A stretch of DNA of 64,000 bases, from the NCBI GenBank assembly GCA_007922225.1, contig ML679961.1, positions 7,485,702 to 7,549,701 of the forward strand, given 5' to 3'. The DNA comes from Emydura subglobosa (Eukaryota > Chordata > Testudines > Chelidae). A model generated the notes under the pieces. It was given only the letters and a program-made list of their open reading frames with translations, was not told the origin of the DNA and ran no database searches. Shown here one piece after another: positions 1 through 11,312 of the stretch (its first letter is position 1; the number at the start of each line of letters is the position of its first letter). The position numbers and the translations under genes were made by a program.

Positions 1-41
1 AGGGCAGCTGCGTCAGTGACTAAAGATCCTATTATAGACCC

Positions 42-185
42 AATCTCTCTGTTTCCCAGTGCAGCCATCTGCAAAATGAGAGCAGTGATACTGAGTCAGA
101 GGGGTGTTAGGATCGTGCATTAATATTTGTAAAGCACTTTCAGATCCTGGGATGGAATATTAACCGGAGTAGGAAAACAGAAAAG
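42..185 (+). repeat. CORE-SINE (MIR-type) 3' part
   Basis: The stretch reads like the amniote MIR/CORE-SINE tail in the usual order. A 'tctgtttccca' and 'atctgcaaaatgag' block comes first, then an 'aggggtgttaggatc' block, then 'gtaaagcactttcagatcc'. No tRNA-like head is visible to the left, so it is a fragment that starts at the window edge or is 5'-truncated. It has no coding capacity. The match is to remembered family structure, not to a database. Confidence 0.7.
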
Positions 186-859
186 TATTTATAAAAATAT
201 GGAAAAAACATCCAGAATGTAATGAATGTGCATCTTGTTGTTCTTGCTCTGAGTACCTGTTCTTGTTTATTGAGTTCATTACCCCTGAAAGGGAGAAGCT
301 CATAGTTTGACCCTCAGCTTACAGGCCAGGTCCTCCCCTGGTGTGAATTGGCGTAATTGTGTTGTGTCAATGCACCTTATGAGCTGAGGAATGGCACAAT
401 ATATTTTTTGGCTAGTGATATTGCTCTTCCTGAGGTTCTTGGGAAAGTTTTTTGAGTTCTTGAAAGTAATTTCAGACTAAAAGAGCTTCATACTAGCTGT
501 TCCAGACTGCAGAAAGCAGCGAGAAAAAGCAAGACATATCTAAAAGGTTGACTGTTTGTCAGTGTTTTCTCCAGGAATTGAAATTGCTGGGGGGCAAAAG
601 TTCAGAGTGTGAGGGCAAATGTGGGCTGTATGGCCCCAGAGCAAAAATTGAAAAATGTTTCACGCCCATTTTATTAGATTTAACTCCTGTTTTAAAATCT
701 TCACACAAATTAAAGCTGGCTCTCTATGAAGCTTTACATCCACATCCTTCTTGGTTTCTTGCTATAATTTTGCACAACTTGGTCAATGAACTTCTCCAAT
801 GCAGTGTGTCATCTTTGGTAGCTTCTCATGTGTCCAGTACTTCCAGTGTTTCAATGGAT
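186..859. other. No assigned gene; possible left continuation of a hAT relic
   Basis: An open frame at 548-952 on the plus strand resembles nothing I know and runs into the repeat that starts near 860, so I do not call it. On the minus strand the part at about 700-850 could be the broken continuation of the transposase relic to the right, because the insertion at 860-1066 appears to split that relic. A block near 318-395 looks like half of a palindromic MITE but is too weak to call separately. Confidence 0.3.
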
Positions 860-1066
860 GAGTCCCAGAGAGCTAGCTGTGTTACTCTGTTTTTAGCAAA
901 ACCGCGAGAGTTCTGTGGCACCTTAAAGACTAACAAATTTATTTGGGCATAAGCTTTCGTGGGCAGGAACCCACTTATCTGACGAAGTGGGTTTCTGCCC
1001 ACGAAATCTTATGCCCAAATAAATGTGTTAGTCTTTAAGGTCCCCCAGAACTCTCATTGTTTTTTC
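860..1066 (+). mobile_element. Foldback SINE-like retroposon, copy A
   Basis: A head module at about 866-895 (with 'gctagctgtgtta') is followed by a long imperfect palindrome. The arm at about 906-966 is the reverse complement of about 996-1056, and both contain 'ttatttgggcataag' or its complement. The element is flanked by near-identical 11-bp direct repeats, tttcaatggat at 849-859 and tttcaattgat at 1067-1077 (10 of 11 match), read as a target-site duplication. A second copy in opposite orientation lies at 13747-13940. It has no open frame and no clear poly-A tail. I recognise the repeat as common in turtle DNA but cannot give a formal family name. Confidence 0.75.
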
Positions 1067-1880
1067 TTTCAATTGATTTGCTCATTAGTTCATTTACATG
1101 ACCAGGCAGAAAGCAAATTCTTTCAGAACACAAAATTCTATTCAACAACGAAAACGAACGCTCAATTGCAGCTGCTGTGACTGGGAGTAGCAAGCGATGA
1201 ATCCCTACTTCTTCATCCCAGGAAACATAGCACAAAGATCAGGTCGAACCACCAGTGATGATAGAAAAGAAGATGAAGTCAAATCTTCATTCATTCATCG
1301 TATAACATTCCACTCTGTGTTCAAATTCTCTGTTCTGTCTTGATCACATGACAGCCCCATTGCTGGTAGTGCCGCATTCCACTCAACTGTCAGTGTTTTA
1401 TACGACGGGCATCTGTAAAAGATACATGGAGGTTGAGCAGAATCTAGAAGTCACTGTTGAAGATTTGGAAGAATCAAGTCTGTGTACTCTTTCAGTTGAC
1501 TTAACAAACACTTCTTGTCCTCTTCACTTAAGGATTCAATCTAAGTGTGTTCATTAGTCAACTTCTGGACTGAAATCTTTGCTTCTTCCAGGACTTCCAG
1601 TTCTTCTTTCAGTGGATATCTTTCTGATTGATCCAAGTGTAGCTTCTATTGATGGACAAAGATCTACTACTGTTGTAGCAGATGCCTGGATGGCATTGTT
1701 TAATGACCCAAGTGGTTTCAACAGTAGACTTACAAGAGAAAGAATGGTGGTTGCCTTCTCTGAACGTAGTAGCAAAAGTAGTCCACCAGCCTCACTACTA
1801 AGATCTGTCCCATTGTGGCAGATACTTTCCAAAGTCAGTAATAACAACTGCAGAAATTTTAAGACAACAGCCAAGGATCA
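1035..1880 (-). pseudogene. hAT-superfamily transposase relic (ZMYM1-like)
   Basis: Two minus-strand pieces carry recognisable transposase sequence. The piece at 1554-1874 contains a block with 'DLSSEAGGLLLLLRSEKA' and 'KPLGSLNNAIQASATTVVD', typical of the catalytic region of vertebrate ZMYM1-like hAT proteins. The piece at 1068-1235 contains 'LLLPVTAAAIERSFSLLNRI', the C-terminal hAT dimerisation signature. Between them lie stops and frame changes (for example a stop at about 1554), and the zinc-finger N-terminus is missing. The 3' end is interrupted by the foldback retroposon at 860-1066; the listed range overlaps it by about 30 bp only through a shadow frame. It is a dead copy. Whether the source was a free transposon or a domesticated gene cannot be decided from this fragment. 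Confidence 0.8.
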
Positions 1881-2054
1881 TTCATGAGAAAGCCAGCATT
1901 GGACTAATTTGAAATTCACTCCCAGAGCATCTTCTATTTTTTTCCCAGACGTTCAGTCTTCTCAGACTCCTGTTGAAAAAAAGAATATAAAAAGATATTA
2001 AATGTACGGCTTTTTTAATGTCTTTTGAAGATTCTGTAGCTTGTGCTAGCTGAG

Positions 2055-3080
2055 TAGATCATAGAAGCACAGAATTGTAGGACTGGAAGGGACCTTGAGA
2101 GGTCTTCTAGTCCAGTCCTCTGCATTCAAGGCAGGACTAAGCATTTTCTAGACCATCCCTGACAGATGATTGTCTAACCTGCTCTTAAAAACCTCTAATG
2201 ACAGAGATTCCACAACCTCCCTAGGCAATTTATTCCAGTGCTTAGCCACCCTGACAGGTAGGAAGCTTTTCTTAATGTCCAACTGAAACCTCCCTTGCTG
2301 CAATTAAGCCCATTGCTTCTTGTCCTATCCTCAAAGATTAATGAGAACAATTTTTCTCCCTCCTTGTAACAACCTTTTATGTACTTGAAAGCTGTTATCA
2401 TGTCACCCTTCAGTCTTCTCTTCTCCAGGTGAAACAAACCCAGTTCTTTTGATCTTTCGAAAGGTCATGTTTTCTTGACCTTGACTCATTTTTGGTGCTC
2501 TCCTCTGGACTTTCTCCAATTTGTCCACATCTTTCCTGAACTGTGGAGCCCACAACTGGATGCAATACTCCAGTTGAGGCCATATCAGGATGGTGTAGAG
2601 CAGAGGAATTACTTCTTATGTCTTGCTTACAATAATCCTGCTAATTCATCCCAGAATTATATTTGATTTTTTTTTTGCAACCGTGTTACACTGTTGACTC
2701 ATATTTAGCTTGTGATCCACTTTGACCCCCAGATCCCTTTCCATAGTACTGGAAAGGCAGTCATTTCCCATTTTGCACATGTGCAATGGATTGTTCCTAC
2801 CTAAGTGGAGTACTTTGCATTTGTCCTTCAGACCATTTCTCCAGTTTGTCCAGATCATTTTGAATTTTAATCCTATCCTCCACAGCACTTGCAACCCCTC
2901 CCAGCTTGGTATCGTCCACAAACTTTATAAGTGTCCTCGCTATGCCATTATCTAAATCATGGATGAAGATACTGAACTGAACTGATGCCTGCGGGACCCC
3001 ACTCGATATGCCCTTCCCTTCCAGCTTGATTGTGAACAACTGATATATACTCTCTTTTCTTGAGACTGGTCCGTTAAATC
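2055..3080 (-). mobile_element. CR1 LINE fragment with RT remnants
   Basis: Minus-strand CR1 retrotransposon, 5'-truncated, with its 3' end near 2055 ('atcatagaa...ggaccttgagagg' in plus orientation). Decayed reverse-transcriptase coding lies at 2797-3090, with an SGVPQ-type block and FVDD at 2911-2922 where active elements have FADD. Coding continues at 2646-2921 ('CKVLHLG', 'ERDLGVKVDHKL') and 2195-2437 ('EKRRLKGDMITAFKYIKG'). The pieces are in different frames with stops between, so the element cannot be active. CR1 is the dominant LINE of turtles, birds and crocodilians. Confidence 0.92.
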
Positions 3081-6004
3081 TGAGACACAAGAACTCGCAG
3101 CCCTGAAGCTGTGTCCTGGTATCTCATTGCTGCAGGCTGCATCCCTATCCCAGCTGGTAATCATGTTCAGTTTAAACTCTGCTCCCCCTGGTTTTCCCTG
3201 GGAGACCACATATCCTCATGCTCCCCATCTTGTGTTTCTGAGAGGGTTTGCATGTCTGGTGGGGAAACCAAGGGGGACTCGTGATGCAGAGATAGAAACG
3301 TCTCACCACGATGTGCTGCCATGCCTTGGCCTCTATGCCTGCAATGCCTCACATAGAACTGGAAGAGATATTGCAACTGGAGATGTGCTCTGATGTGATA
3401 GGCATATATACTTAACCCTGTGCTCTCCCACCGTTCTTGGGCTGATTTAGTTTATCCTTTCCTATTGTCAGCACCTCCAGGGGACAATTTGGAGGGAGTT
3501 TTCTGGCCCTTGATTGCTAACTTCGTCTGTTCTGTTTGTGAAACACACCCGAGTAATGCAATTCGCAGCTATCGTAAATATTCCTGAGAGTCTATGGCAA
3601 GGGACGGTAACCCTCCCGCAGTGGGGAGCTCTCACCAAAGCTCCTACAATTACTCCAGCAAGGGAGCAAGTGTAGTCACGTGAGTAATCCCATTCACTTA
3701 TATGAATAAAGTGGTGCCTGGGTTTAATTTTTTGCAAGATCAGAGGCCCTGGGGTTTAATTTGACCCCAAAACTGGATCCGATGAGTGACAGGGGCAGTG
3801 GAGAAAATATATATTTCCTGAATTTGAAAAAGGCAAAATATTTAGTAGTTTGCCTCTGGATTTTCTGCTTCTCCCAGCAACGAGAAAGTACTTGGTCTTC
3901 TAAAGTAAAAATTTCCTGTCCTATTTTCTGCCAAAAGAAAAAGCTGATTCCACTGGCAAAACTGACATGGGGCTCTGGTGCAACGGGTGATTTGCCAAAA
4001 TCTCCTGTAGAAATGGCTGGGGCTCTGATCTTGCAGGAAGCTCCATGTAGGCAGCTGCGCAATGCCCAGATGGAGGCCTGTTTAAGTGAATAGAGCTCTG
4101 TGTGGGTGCTGTAGTGTATAGGACCTGCCGAGAGTCCCTTTAAATACTTTGTGAGCCCTCTCGGGGTGCTCACCGTGTTCTCTGCGTTAGAAGCAGTCAG
4201 CACCCAGCCGCAGCAGCAGTGTATACGTGTGGCGCTGTCCCTTGCATGTTGTGTACGTTCAGCCAATGTGGTTATGGGGCCCCCCCACTGCCCAGGTTGC
4301 ACCTTCACATTACGTTTGTTGGGTGAGGAGCACCATGTGCAAGGCTCCCTCTGCCTGGAACTCGCTGCTGGATCAGGCCTTAACTTTGAAAAATCCCCCT
4401 TTTGTGAAAATAGCGGGTGTTATCATGAATGCAACATGAATAACTCTCTCCCTGGCCCCTTCCCCAGGCTGGGACGATTTGCCGATGGCGCCAGTTTTGC
4501 CAGGCGAATGGGGCTGTCTCCCCGAGCGCTGACCATTCGTCCTTTGCTCTGGGCCCGATGAAACGCAGCACAAGCATAAGCGCGATGCGGTACGGTGTCG
4601 GTGGGGTTTGTACAACTCCCAGCAACGAAGTTCCTCGAGCCCCAGCCTTGCTCTTCCCAGCCCCTCCCTCTGATGGCGATCTGACATGCAAGGAAGTCCT
4701 GCTTTGCCAGAGCTAGGGATGTACTCACCTTAGCTTCGCGTGTAGTTGTTTTTCAAAAGCATCTTCCTCCTACACTTGAAAGCACCAGGAGTAATCCCCT
4801 CTTCAGAACACGTCGGCAACTTACATTAAGAGACTCTGAAGTTTGATTGTTTAACGCGGAGGAAATTAGTTGCCCACTGAGTTCTTCGCAGGGCTGCCTG
4901 AGTTAGGAAAAAGTTGTGTTAAATACTATATCTCCTGGTATTAGACTTAAAGGAAATGTGATGACACGTCTGTCATCATTCTACTCTTCGGTGTTGACTG
5001 TCATATTAAGCAAACCACATTCCTCTTCTGCTTAATAATCTCTGCTGTTCCTTTCCTCTTCAGGGAAGCAAGTCCCAACTTGCCATAGATGTATCTTTTG
5101 ATCTGCTTGGAAGAAGCTAAGCTATTAACCAACTGACAGCACCTGTGGGAGAGTTCACACCACGTTGCTCCTTCAGAGATTGGTTTTAATTTCTCTTTCC
5201 TTTTCATAAATATCATTTGGCCAGCCAGCAAAATAAGTCTGGCAAGGTTGTACCTTGGGATCGGCTCCGTTTTCTGAAAGGCTTCCAAGGAAGGACTCTC
5301 CTCTTGTGAGCAGGTAAGAACATGCAGCGAGAATTTGGAAGCTAGTCCAAGAAAGGGGTAGGTCTGCTTCTAACAGAGCAATAATTCCCAGTGACTAACG
5401 CAGCAGCTGACGCTTCACCAGCAGCAGAGATGGAAATGAATGTTTTACTCCTCTCCGAAGGAAAGGCACTCTGAGGGCTATTTGTCCCCTGTCGCTATGC
5501 CCCGGTGCTGGCCCGAACTTCCTGAAGAATGAGGTTTCAGACGCAGCACGAGAGGAATCTGGCCTGAGTTATTTAGCCTTTTCAAAGAGACTCAGGTTTT
5601 CTCTTCACGGTTTTCTCTTCCAGTTCAATCAAGTTATCCCGGAGTTCCCATGGCCCGGATGCAAGAACCCAACTCATAGATGTCTCCAGAAGCAGGTAGG
5701 AAAATGATTGTAAACCCTGAGAAGAATTGGTTTGGAAGGGAAATAAAAACCAACCAGCAACCTTGAGGTTCTCAAAGACAACCGTGATAGTAACTTGTTT
5801 AAAGGAGGTGTTGTTTTATATAGCTTCAGATCTCCTCTATGAGGGGTCAGCAAGCAGTGGGAGAATGGCTTCGACACAGCAGGAAGATACTGTACCCAAA
5901 TTGTGTTAAAGGGTTTCAATGCCTGTCGGGGGCTTCCTCAGGGATTTTGGTGGGGAACAACTGCTGACTCATTGGTCTTTCTCTGCAATTTGGCTGCATG
6001 AGAC
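3081..6004. other. 2.9 kb without an assigned feature
   Basis: No repeat family or exon could be assigned with confidence. The longest open frame is a minus-strand frame of 194 codons at 3724-4308; its product has no recognisable domain and its composition looks random. Around 4320-4400 the plus strand reads 'CKAPSAWNSLL', faintly like the C-terminal 'WNSLP' block of LINE reverse transcriptases, so an old LINE piece is possible. Confidence 0.4.
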
Positions 6005-6230
6005 GTTGGCTATGTCTGCGCCGCCGCTGGGACGTGTGAGGCCCAGCCCCGGTAGACAGACTTGTGCTGGCTTGCTAAGAATAGCAGTGTGGATATGGCA
6101 GCACGGGCGGTGGCTCCGGATAGCCAGCTGAGCTCAGACCCAAGGGCTTGGACTGGAGTGCCCGTGCTGCAGTGTCTATGCTGCCATTTCCAGCATGCCA
6201 TTTCAACCAGAGCTAGGGTGAGTCTGTCTG
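6005..6230. repeat. Diverged palindromic MITE-like element
   Basis: The left part contains 'ggctatgtctgc' and the right part 'gcagtgtctatgctgcc', which are partly complementary, with 'agcagtgtggatatggcagc' in the middle. This matches the style of the 'tgtctacac' foldback elements of turtles, of which a clean copy lies at 7828-8079. Ends are degraded and no target duplication is visible. Confidence 0.4.
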
Positions 6231-7137
6231 TCTGCGCTGGGAATCACGCCTCTCAGATGCAGTGCAGACAGACCGCTTATGAGCATGCCAAACCAGGCAA
6301 GTGCAGCCAACGCGTGCAAGGGACAGATCGCTGGGGGGGTCTGTCCGAGGGAGTGTTTTGCACCCAGAGAGGGCTCTGTGCTGTGTTCGGTGTTTGATCT
6401 GCAGTGTTCAACTATCACTGGGCTATTTTAGCTCAAGACGTGTGATACATGTACTGCGTTCCGGGTCCTCCTTAGGAGCCGGCCCACGAATTGTACTCAA
6501 TCAGCAACACCTCGCGCAGCGTTGTTTGTCTACAATCTTCTTTTAGAAAGAGTCTGGCAGTTGACAGCTTGTGCGCGGCAGCTGCAAACCTTTTCCAAAA
6601 GGCAATGACCAGAGATCTCGGAAACACGCTGTGTGAGCTGCAGGGCCGTCAATTGTGCTGCTGGGAGTGGGAAGAGCTCTTCTACTGGAGTATCAACAGC
6701 GAGGTGTGCTTCTGTGGCCTGTCAAATAACTCTTTGCTAGGACAATACAATTTGAGAGTAGGAGACAAAAGAACATGAACATGAATGCCATGAATTCCAC
6801 ACCCCCCCCTTGAAATTACCAGCGTGCCGGCGAATTTAAAAAAAAACAAGGGGAAAGTTAAGTTCATGTAGGAAGGAAAAATCATATGGGAAATGAGAAG
6901 GGTTTTATATAAGTTGGATTTGTCCTGACTGGCTCAGCTCCACGGCTGCTGTCTCTGTAGAATGAAGATCAGACTTTGTAGAGAACCAGTTTCGGGAGAC
7001 TTTTAAAAGCATCTCCGGCTCGATAAAGTAGGGTCAGACATCAGGGGGAATATAAATTGATCAAGTGTTAAACAAATGCAGTGATTACTGTCATTTGAAA
7101 TGTAAGTGTGAAAAGGACCCAGTACAGAATGCATTGA
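6231..7137. other. Unassigned 0.9 kb
   Basis: I see no recognisable gene or repeat. Small features are C- and A-rich runs at 6801-6848. The open frame at 6491-6778 has no known domain. Confidence 0.4.
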
Positions 7138-7224
7138 GGCTGATTCTCCTCTCAGTTAATTGGGAGTAGCTGAAGTCAATGGAGTTGCACTGAGATAAAA
7201 CTAGCATGAGATGAGAATCAGGCC
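7138..7224. mobile_element. MITE-like palindromic element with 6-bp duplication
   Basis: The element begins 'ggctgattctcctctca' and ends with the near complement 'tgagatgagaatcaggcc', with 'gaagtcaatggagttgcac' in the middle. It is flanked by exact direct repeats of cattga at 7132-7137 and 7225-7230. Related elements occur at 12630, 21736, 23281 and 37471. It is non-coding. The superfamily is not certain; six bases is not the classical length for hAT (8) or Harbinger (3). Confidence 0.7.
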
Positions 7225-7827
7225 CATTGAATTGTTTTTGTGCCCATGGTACCAGACCCTGATTCTCCTCCTCACGCTGAGTAGTACCTTAATCCAGGAG
7301 CAGTTTAGCTGAAGCGGATGGGTGTGCTCCCAGGGCGGGGCACTGCTCAGTGTGAATACAGATATCAGCATTTGTCCCATAGCGAGGACTCCTTTTATTC
7401 CTGGAAATAATTAACTTCCTTTAGACTTTCCCGGGGGAAGGATGACACTGCTGTAGTTCTTAGGGAAGCAGCTGGAAAGGGCTTTGCACACCCAGGGCCA
7501 GGCTGCCCTGCTGCTTCTGCAATTCCACTGTTCTTCCACCCCGGGGCCTCCCGGGGCTGCAGCTGCCACCTTCTGTGATGGGCACAGATCTCCACTAGTG
7601 ACTAGGCCGAGAGCTCATGCCTGGCCTGAGCCCGGTGGAAGCCACAGAGCCAAATTCAGCCCTGGTGCGAGTGGGCACAGCTCCACTAAAACTCAGCGTA
7701 GCCCGAGATCTCTTGTGAAGACATCGCTGCATTTCTTCACATTCACCCCAGGCTGCGCCTTGTTCTCTGTGATATGCACCACGGGTCTCACTCCCACAAC
7801 CTCTCTGCAGCCCCGTGCTTCCCTCTT
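7225..7827. other. Unassigned 0.6 kb
   Basis: A partial 'cctgattctcctcctcacgc' block at 7258-7277 may be one end of another MITE of the neighbouring family. The rest shows no gene or repeat that I recognise. Confidence 0.35.
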
Positions 7828-8079
7828 GGTACGTCTACACTGCAACTAGGCTCCCGCGGTTGGCCCTTGCCAGCTGACTCAGACTCACAGGGCTAGGGCG
7901 AAGGGGCTGTTTAATTGAGGTGTAGATGTTTGGGCCCGAGCTCCGGGACCCTCGAACCTCTCAGGGTCCTAGAGCCTGGGCTCCAGCCTGATTGTCTCTG
8001 CGGCAATTAAACAGTCCCCTGAGCCCAAGCCCTGCGAGCCCGAGACAGCTGGCACTTTTAATTGCAGCGTAGACGTACC
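7828..8079. mobile_element. 252-bp foldback MITE ('tgtctacac' family)
   Basis: The ends are inverted repeats: 'ggtacgtctacactgcaa' at the left and 'ttgcagcgtagacgtacc' at the right. The similarity extends inward ('gctgtttaatt' left and 'aattaaacag' right), so the whole element can fold on itself. Exact 5-bp direct repeats of ctctt flank it at 7823-7827 and 8080-8084. There is no open frame. I recognise the family as widespread in turtle DNA, but the transposase that moves it is not identifiable here. Confidence 0.8.
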
Positions 8080-8084
8080 CTCTT

Positions 8085-9779
8085 CGCTAAGTGCTATTCT
8101 CTGCAGGCTGGACTGCTCCCCGGTGCATGTACTGCTGCTCTCTGCAGGTTTGCAGAGCTGGCTGGGCCAGGTAGCTACACAGCTTCCATTGCTTAAATTG
8201 GCTGAGGCACAGAAGAGCTTTGCAAATCTTAGCTATTATTTGTCTAACGCAGGCCTCGTAACTCCACAGCAGCCTATCGCCTCCTTGGTGCTGCTGGCAT
8301 CTATGCCTCCACTGCTGACATGAATGCCAGCAAAGGCCAGTTGGGAAGGCAAAAGGCCAAATGAAATGCAGACTAACTTCTCTCCTCTTGCAGCCAGCCG
8401 GCCTGCGGGAAGGTGGAGGAGTTGGGCCTGTGTTTTAGTGAGCAGCCTGCTTTGTCTCTCTCTGATTTGGGGTTCTTGTGTGTTCGGAGTTGTAGGAAAT
8501 GAAGTAGTGTTATGTTGCAATCTTCCAGCAAGAGTTTCTTATGGTTTTTATCTAATTTCTCTGTTTGTATGCTGTGAAACATAACAGGAATCGCATCTCA
8601 AGGGAGCAGCCCCTGTTTCACTATCTATCGTGCATCCTGGGTTAAAATCTGGTTGGAAAGAAGTTGACATTTCAGGTCAGGATGAATTGAAATATACGCT
8701 GGCTGAGCCTGATGGTGTGAGGTGTTAGTCTTTGGTCCTTTCTACCTCCTAGCTCCAAGACTCAATCTGCTCGAGCATGGAATTTTTTTATTTTTTTTTT
8801 AAGTTGTAGAATAATTTGAAGGAAAACCAAAAAGGCTCATGATAAATGCTATGGCCTCTGCAGGACGTGAAAAATAGACATTGCTCAGGACCTGCTGTCA
8901 ACCCCTCTTCACAAATCTTCGGAAGGGCATGCTTGCCGCTCCTTTGTAACTCATGCAGAGCATGTTCTGCAAAATGACAGCGTCTGCCTGGGCGAGCACA
9001 CTCCAGCGATATGTACGTGTTAGCATTGCCGCTCCTTTCCTGTCGGCCTTTGCAATGGTCTTAAAGCAATGCACAGCAAGTGCAACAAAGAAACCAGGCT
9101 GTGACTTTTGCAAAACCATGTCCTGAAACCCAAACCTTTTGGGCTGACATCTGCCGTTTGTTTTACCTTTTGATGAAGAATTTTCCAGGCACATCTCTTT
9201 AGGAGAGATTTATCATATTCTGAGGTCAATGACAGCTTGTCTAAGACAGTCTGAGCTACATTTTATCCATATGAATCAGGCCTGAGTGGCGTAAGCTGTG
9301 AAAGGAGATACAGATATCTATGTATACTCCAGGCATATTACACGGTTGTAAAAGCCACCCTGTCAGGGAAATTGATCTAGAGACAACTTGTTTCAGGCTA
9401 GATAGCCTGTGTTCTTTAGCACAGAAAATGCAATGTCAGTAGCAGCAGCAGAAATGACTGCGTTTCAAGGAGACAAGCCTGATGAACAGGAAGACGGAAC
9501 TAGCTGACAAATCCAGTTTGTCTGTTGCGTCTGCTAATGCCTGTAACGCTGCAGTGACAATTCAGTGTTGCTGGGAGCAAAAGCACTAAGAGTTGAGCCA
9601 AGGTGGAGTGTTGCAAAGGATGTTAAGGTGTCTGCATGCCACTGAACTTCCTTCATAAGACACCTGCACGGTGACGTGTAAGCGTTGCAGACCCGATGGT
9701 GCTTTCCGTGAAGTAAGTGGTTGTTATGCCAGTGACTTCAAGGGCAGGGCCCACGTAATGTGATGTGTGGGTATCTCAG
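8085..9779. other. Unassigned 1.7 kb
   Basis: No gene or repeat family recognised. A T-rich run lies at 8786-8803. Open frames here are short and overlap on opposite strands without a known domain. Confidence 0.4.
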
Positions 9780-10115
9780 CAGCAGTCTTCCTACAGAAAC
9801 CTCTGTAAATACAGCAGAGGGATAAACACCAAGGAGGGAGAAGAGCTAGTTGAACTAAATGAACTATTTGGCCCAAGAACTAATGGGGATAAACTGGCCA
9901 TGAACAAATTCAGGATGGCAATTAAAGAGGGTTTCTAACCATCTCTGGAACGGCCTCCTAATATTAGGAGTGGAGGCAAGAAAGCGAACTGATTTTAAAA
10001 GGGAGCCTCACAAATTTATGAAGAGGGTGATATGCCAGGGTCGCCTGTGAGAACTGGGCCTGGACTCAATGACCCAGGAGGTCCCTTCCAGTCCTGTATT
10101 TGGAAAACCGTTCTG
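9780..10115 (+). mobile_element. CR1 LINE 3' fragment
   Basis: Plus-strand CR1-like 3' end. It contains 'tggaacggcctcc' (the position of the CR1 'WNRLP' codons), and near the end 'ctcaatgacccaggaggtc' followed by 'ccttccagtcctgta', the characteristic CR1 3'-UTR ending. It is strongly diverged and 5'-truncated, and differs from the CR1 copies at 22, 42 and 53 kb, so it belongs to another subfamily. Confidence 0.75.
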
Positions 10116-10423
10116 GAGTTGTGGAGCCCACGCTTGTGTGCGTCATCTTTCACGTTGCAGGCATTTCTCCTACATCCAGCTTTGTATGGAAGCTTTGGGT
10201 TGGATCGGGGTGCCCAGTACTAGAAGCGGGTTTGCGTACTCTCTTTTCTGCCCCCTGGTGATGCTTAGTTTTGTTTACATGGGGATGGAAATGAGTTACA
10301 CCCAGAAACATGGTGTGCCCACAGGCACTTCTTGGGGTCTGCATCTTTATAAAACCTTCCACTCTGTATTTTGCCTCCCCAGACTTCTCATTTTGTTACA
10401 TTTCTATCAAATGGTCTGGAGCA

Positions 10424-10840
10424 GAGTTGAGTGAAATTTTTTGGACAAAATGTTTTTTCGCTGAAAAAAATGCAGATTTGGGTCATCTGAAATATTTTTC
10501 TAAAGCCATAAAAATATTGAAACTTTTTGTTTTGACCTGTTCTAAACAAAACGTCTTCATTTTTTTTTTATTTGGAATGACTTTCTTTCAAATTTCACTT
10601 CAATTTGATTGAAAAATGTTTAAAAACAAATTTATTGTTTCATTTTGGATTGAACTCAACATTTCATTTGACCCAAAACGGAATTTTATTTTTTTTAACT
10701 TTCTTGGTTTGCCAAAAACAATTTTTTTTTTTTTTTTTAATTATTTTGGGTCGACCCAAACAAACATTTTTTTTCCAATGGTCTGGTATGGCCAGCGAAC
10801 TGAAAAATAAGATTCTCACACAGCCCTCATCTAGAGCTAC
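10424..10840. repeat. T-rich interspersed repeat
   Basis: The region starts with 'agagttgagtgaaattttttgg' in two parts and continues as AT-rich DNA with repeated 'ttttgg', 'gaaaaa' and 'gaccc' motifs, including a T run at 10721-10738. Its left end resembles the complement of the right end of the repeat at 34311-34720 ('ttgaccaactct'), so both are taken as one family along with 20091-20464. The short open frames it contains are low-complexity. Confidence 0.5.
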
Positions 10841-11304
10841 ATTGCGAGACAGAGCCTCAAACGGCATAGATCAGTGCTAATGGTGCTACATGAAGTGAGG
10901 AACTAGCTGTGTATGTTATCTTGTAAGTGTCGCTTACAGAAAATTGCCCGTTATAGTTCTAAATCATTTATCCCACACTAGGTACAGTTAAGAAACCATT
11001 TTCAATTGTTTCTTTATATACTGTATATCCACCAAAATCTTGAACGCCTATTGTATCTGTTGTATTGTATCGTATCTGTTATTGAACAAGAGGAATTGTG
11101 TCTGGCAGAGGTCTGAGTACTAAAATGGTGCCTTAAGTTCAAGGAAGCTTTCTAGATGTTGGTGTATTCACAATAGCATGGTTTTTTCAGTGCTTAAGGT
11201 TAATTTGTCATGCTGTCTGTGGCGCCATCTTTCAATATTGATCACAGATGAGACTGGAAGTTACTAAATGTTTCCAGTCAATTTGTGGCCCAGATTCTCC
11301 TTGC
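10841..11304. other. Unassigned 0.46 kb
   Basis: AT-rich DNA with a short imperfect 'gtatctgttgtattgtatcg' repeat near 11054. No gene or repeat family recognised. Confidence 0.4.
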
Positions 11305-11312
11305 AGTTACAT

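Noticed and set aside
2797..3090. Reverse transcriptase as an active LINE gene
   Set aside because: The palm motif is FVDD instead of FADD, coding is split over several frames and the 5' part is missing; it is a CR1 relic.
3724..4308. 194-codon minus-strand open frame, the longest in the window
   Set aside because: No recognisable domain, overlapping frames on the other strand, no splice or polyadenylation context; length is compatible with chance in 64 kb.
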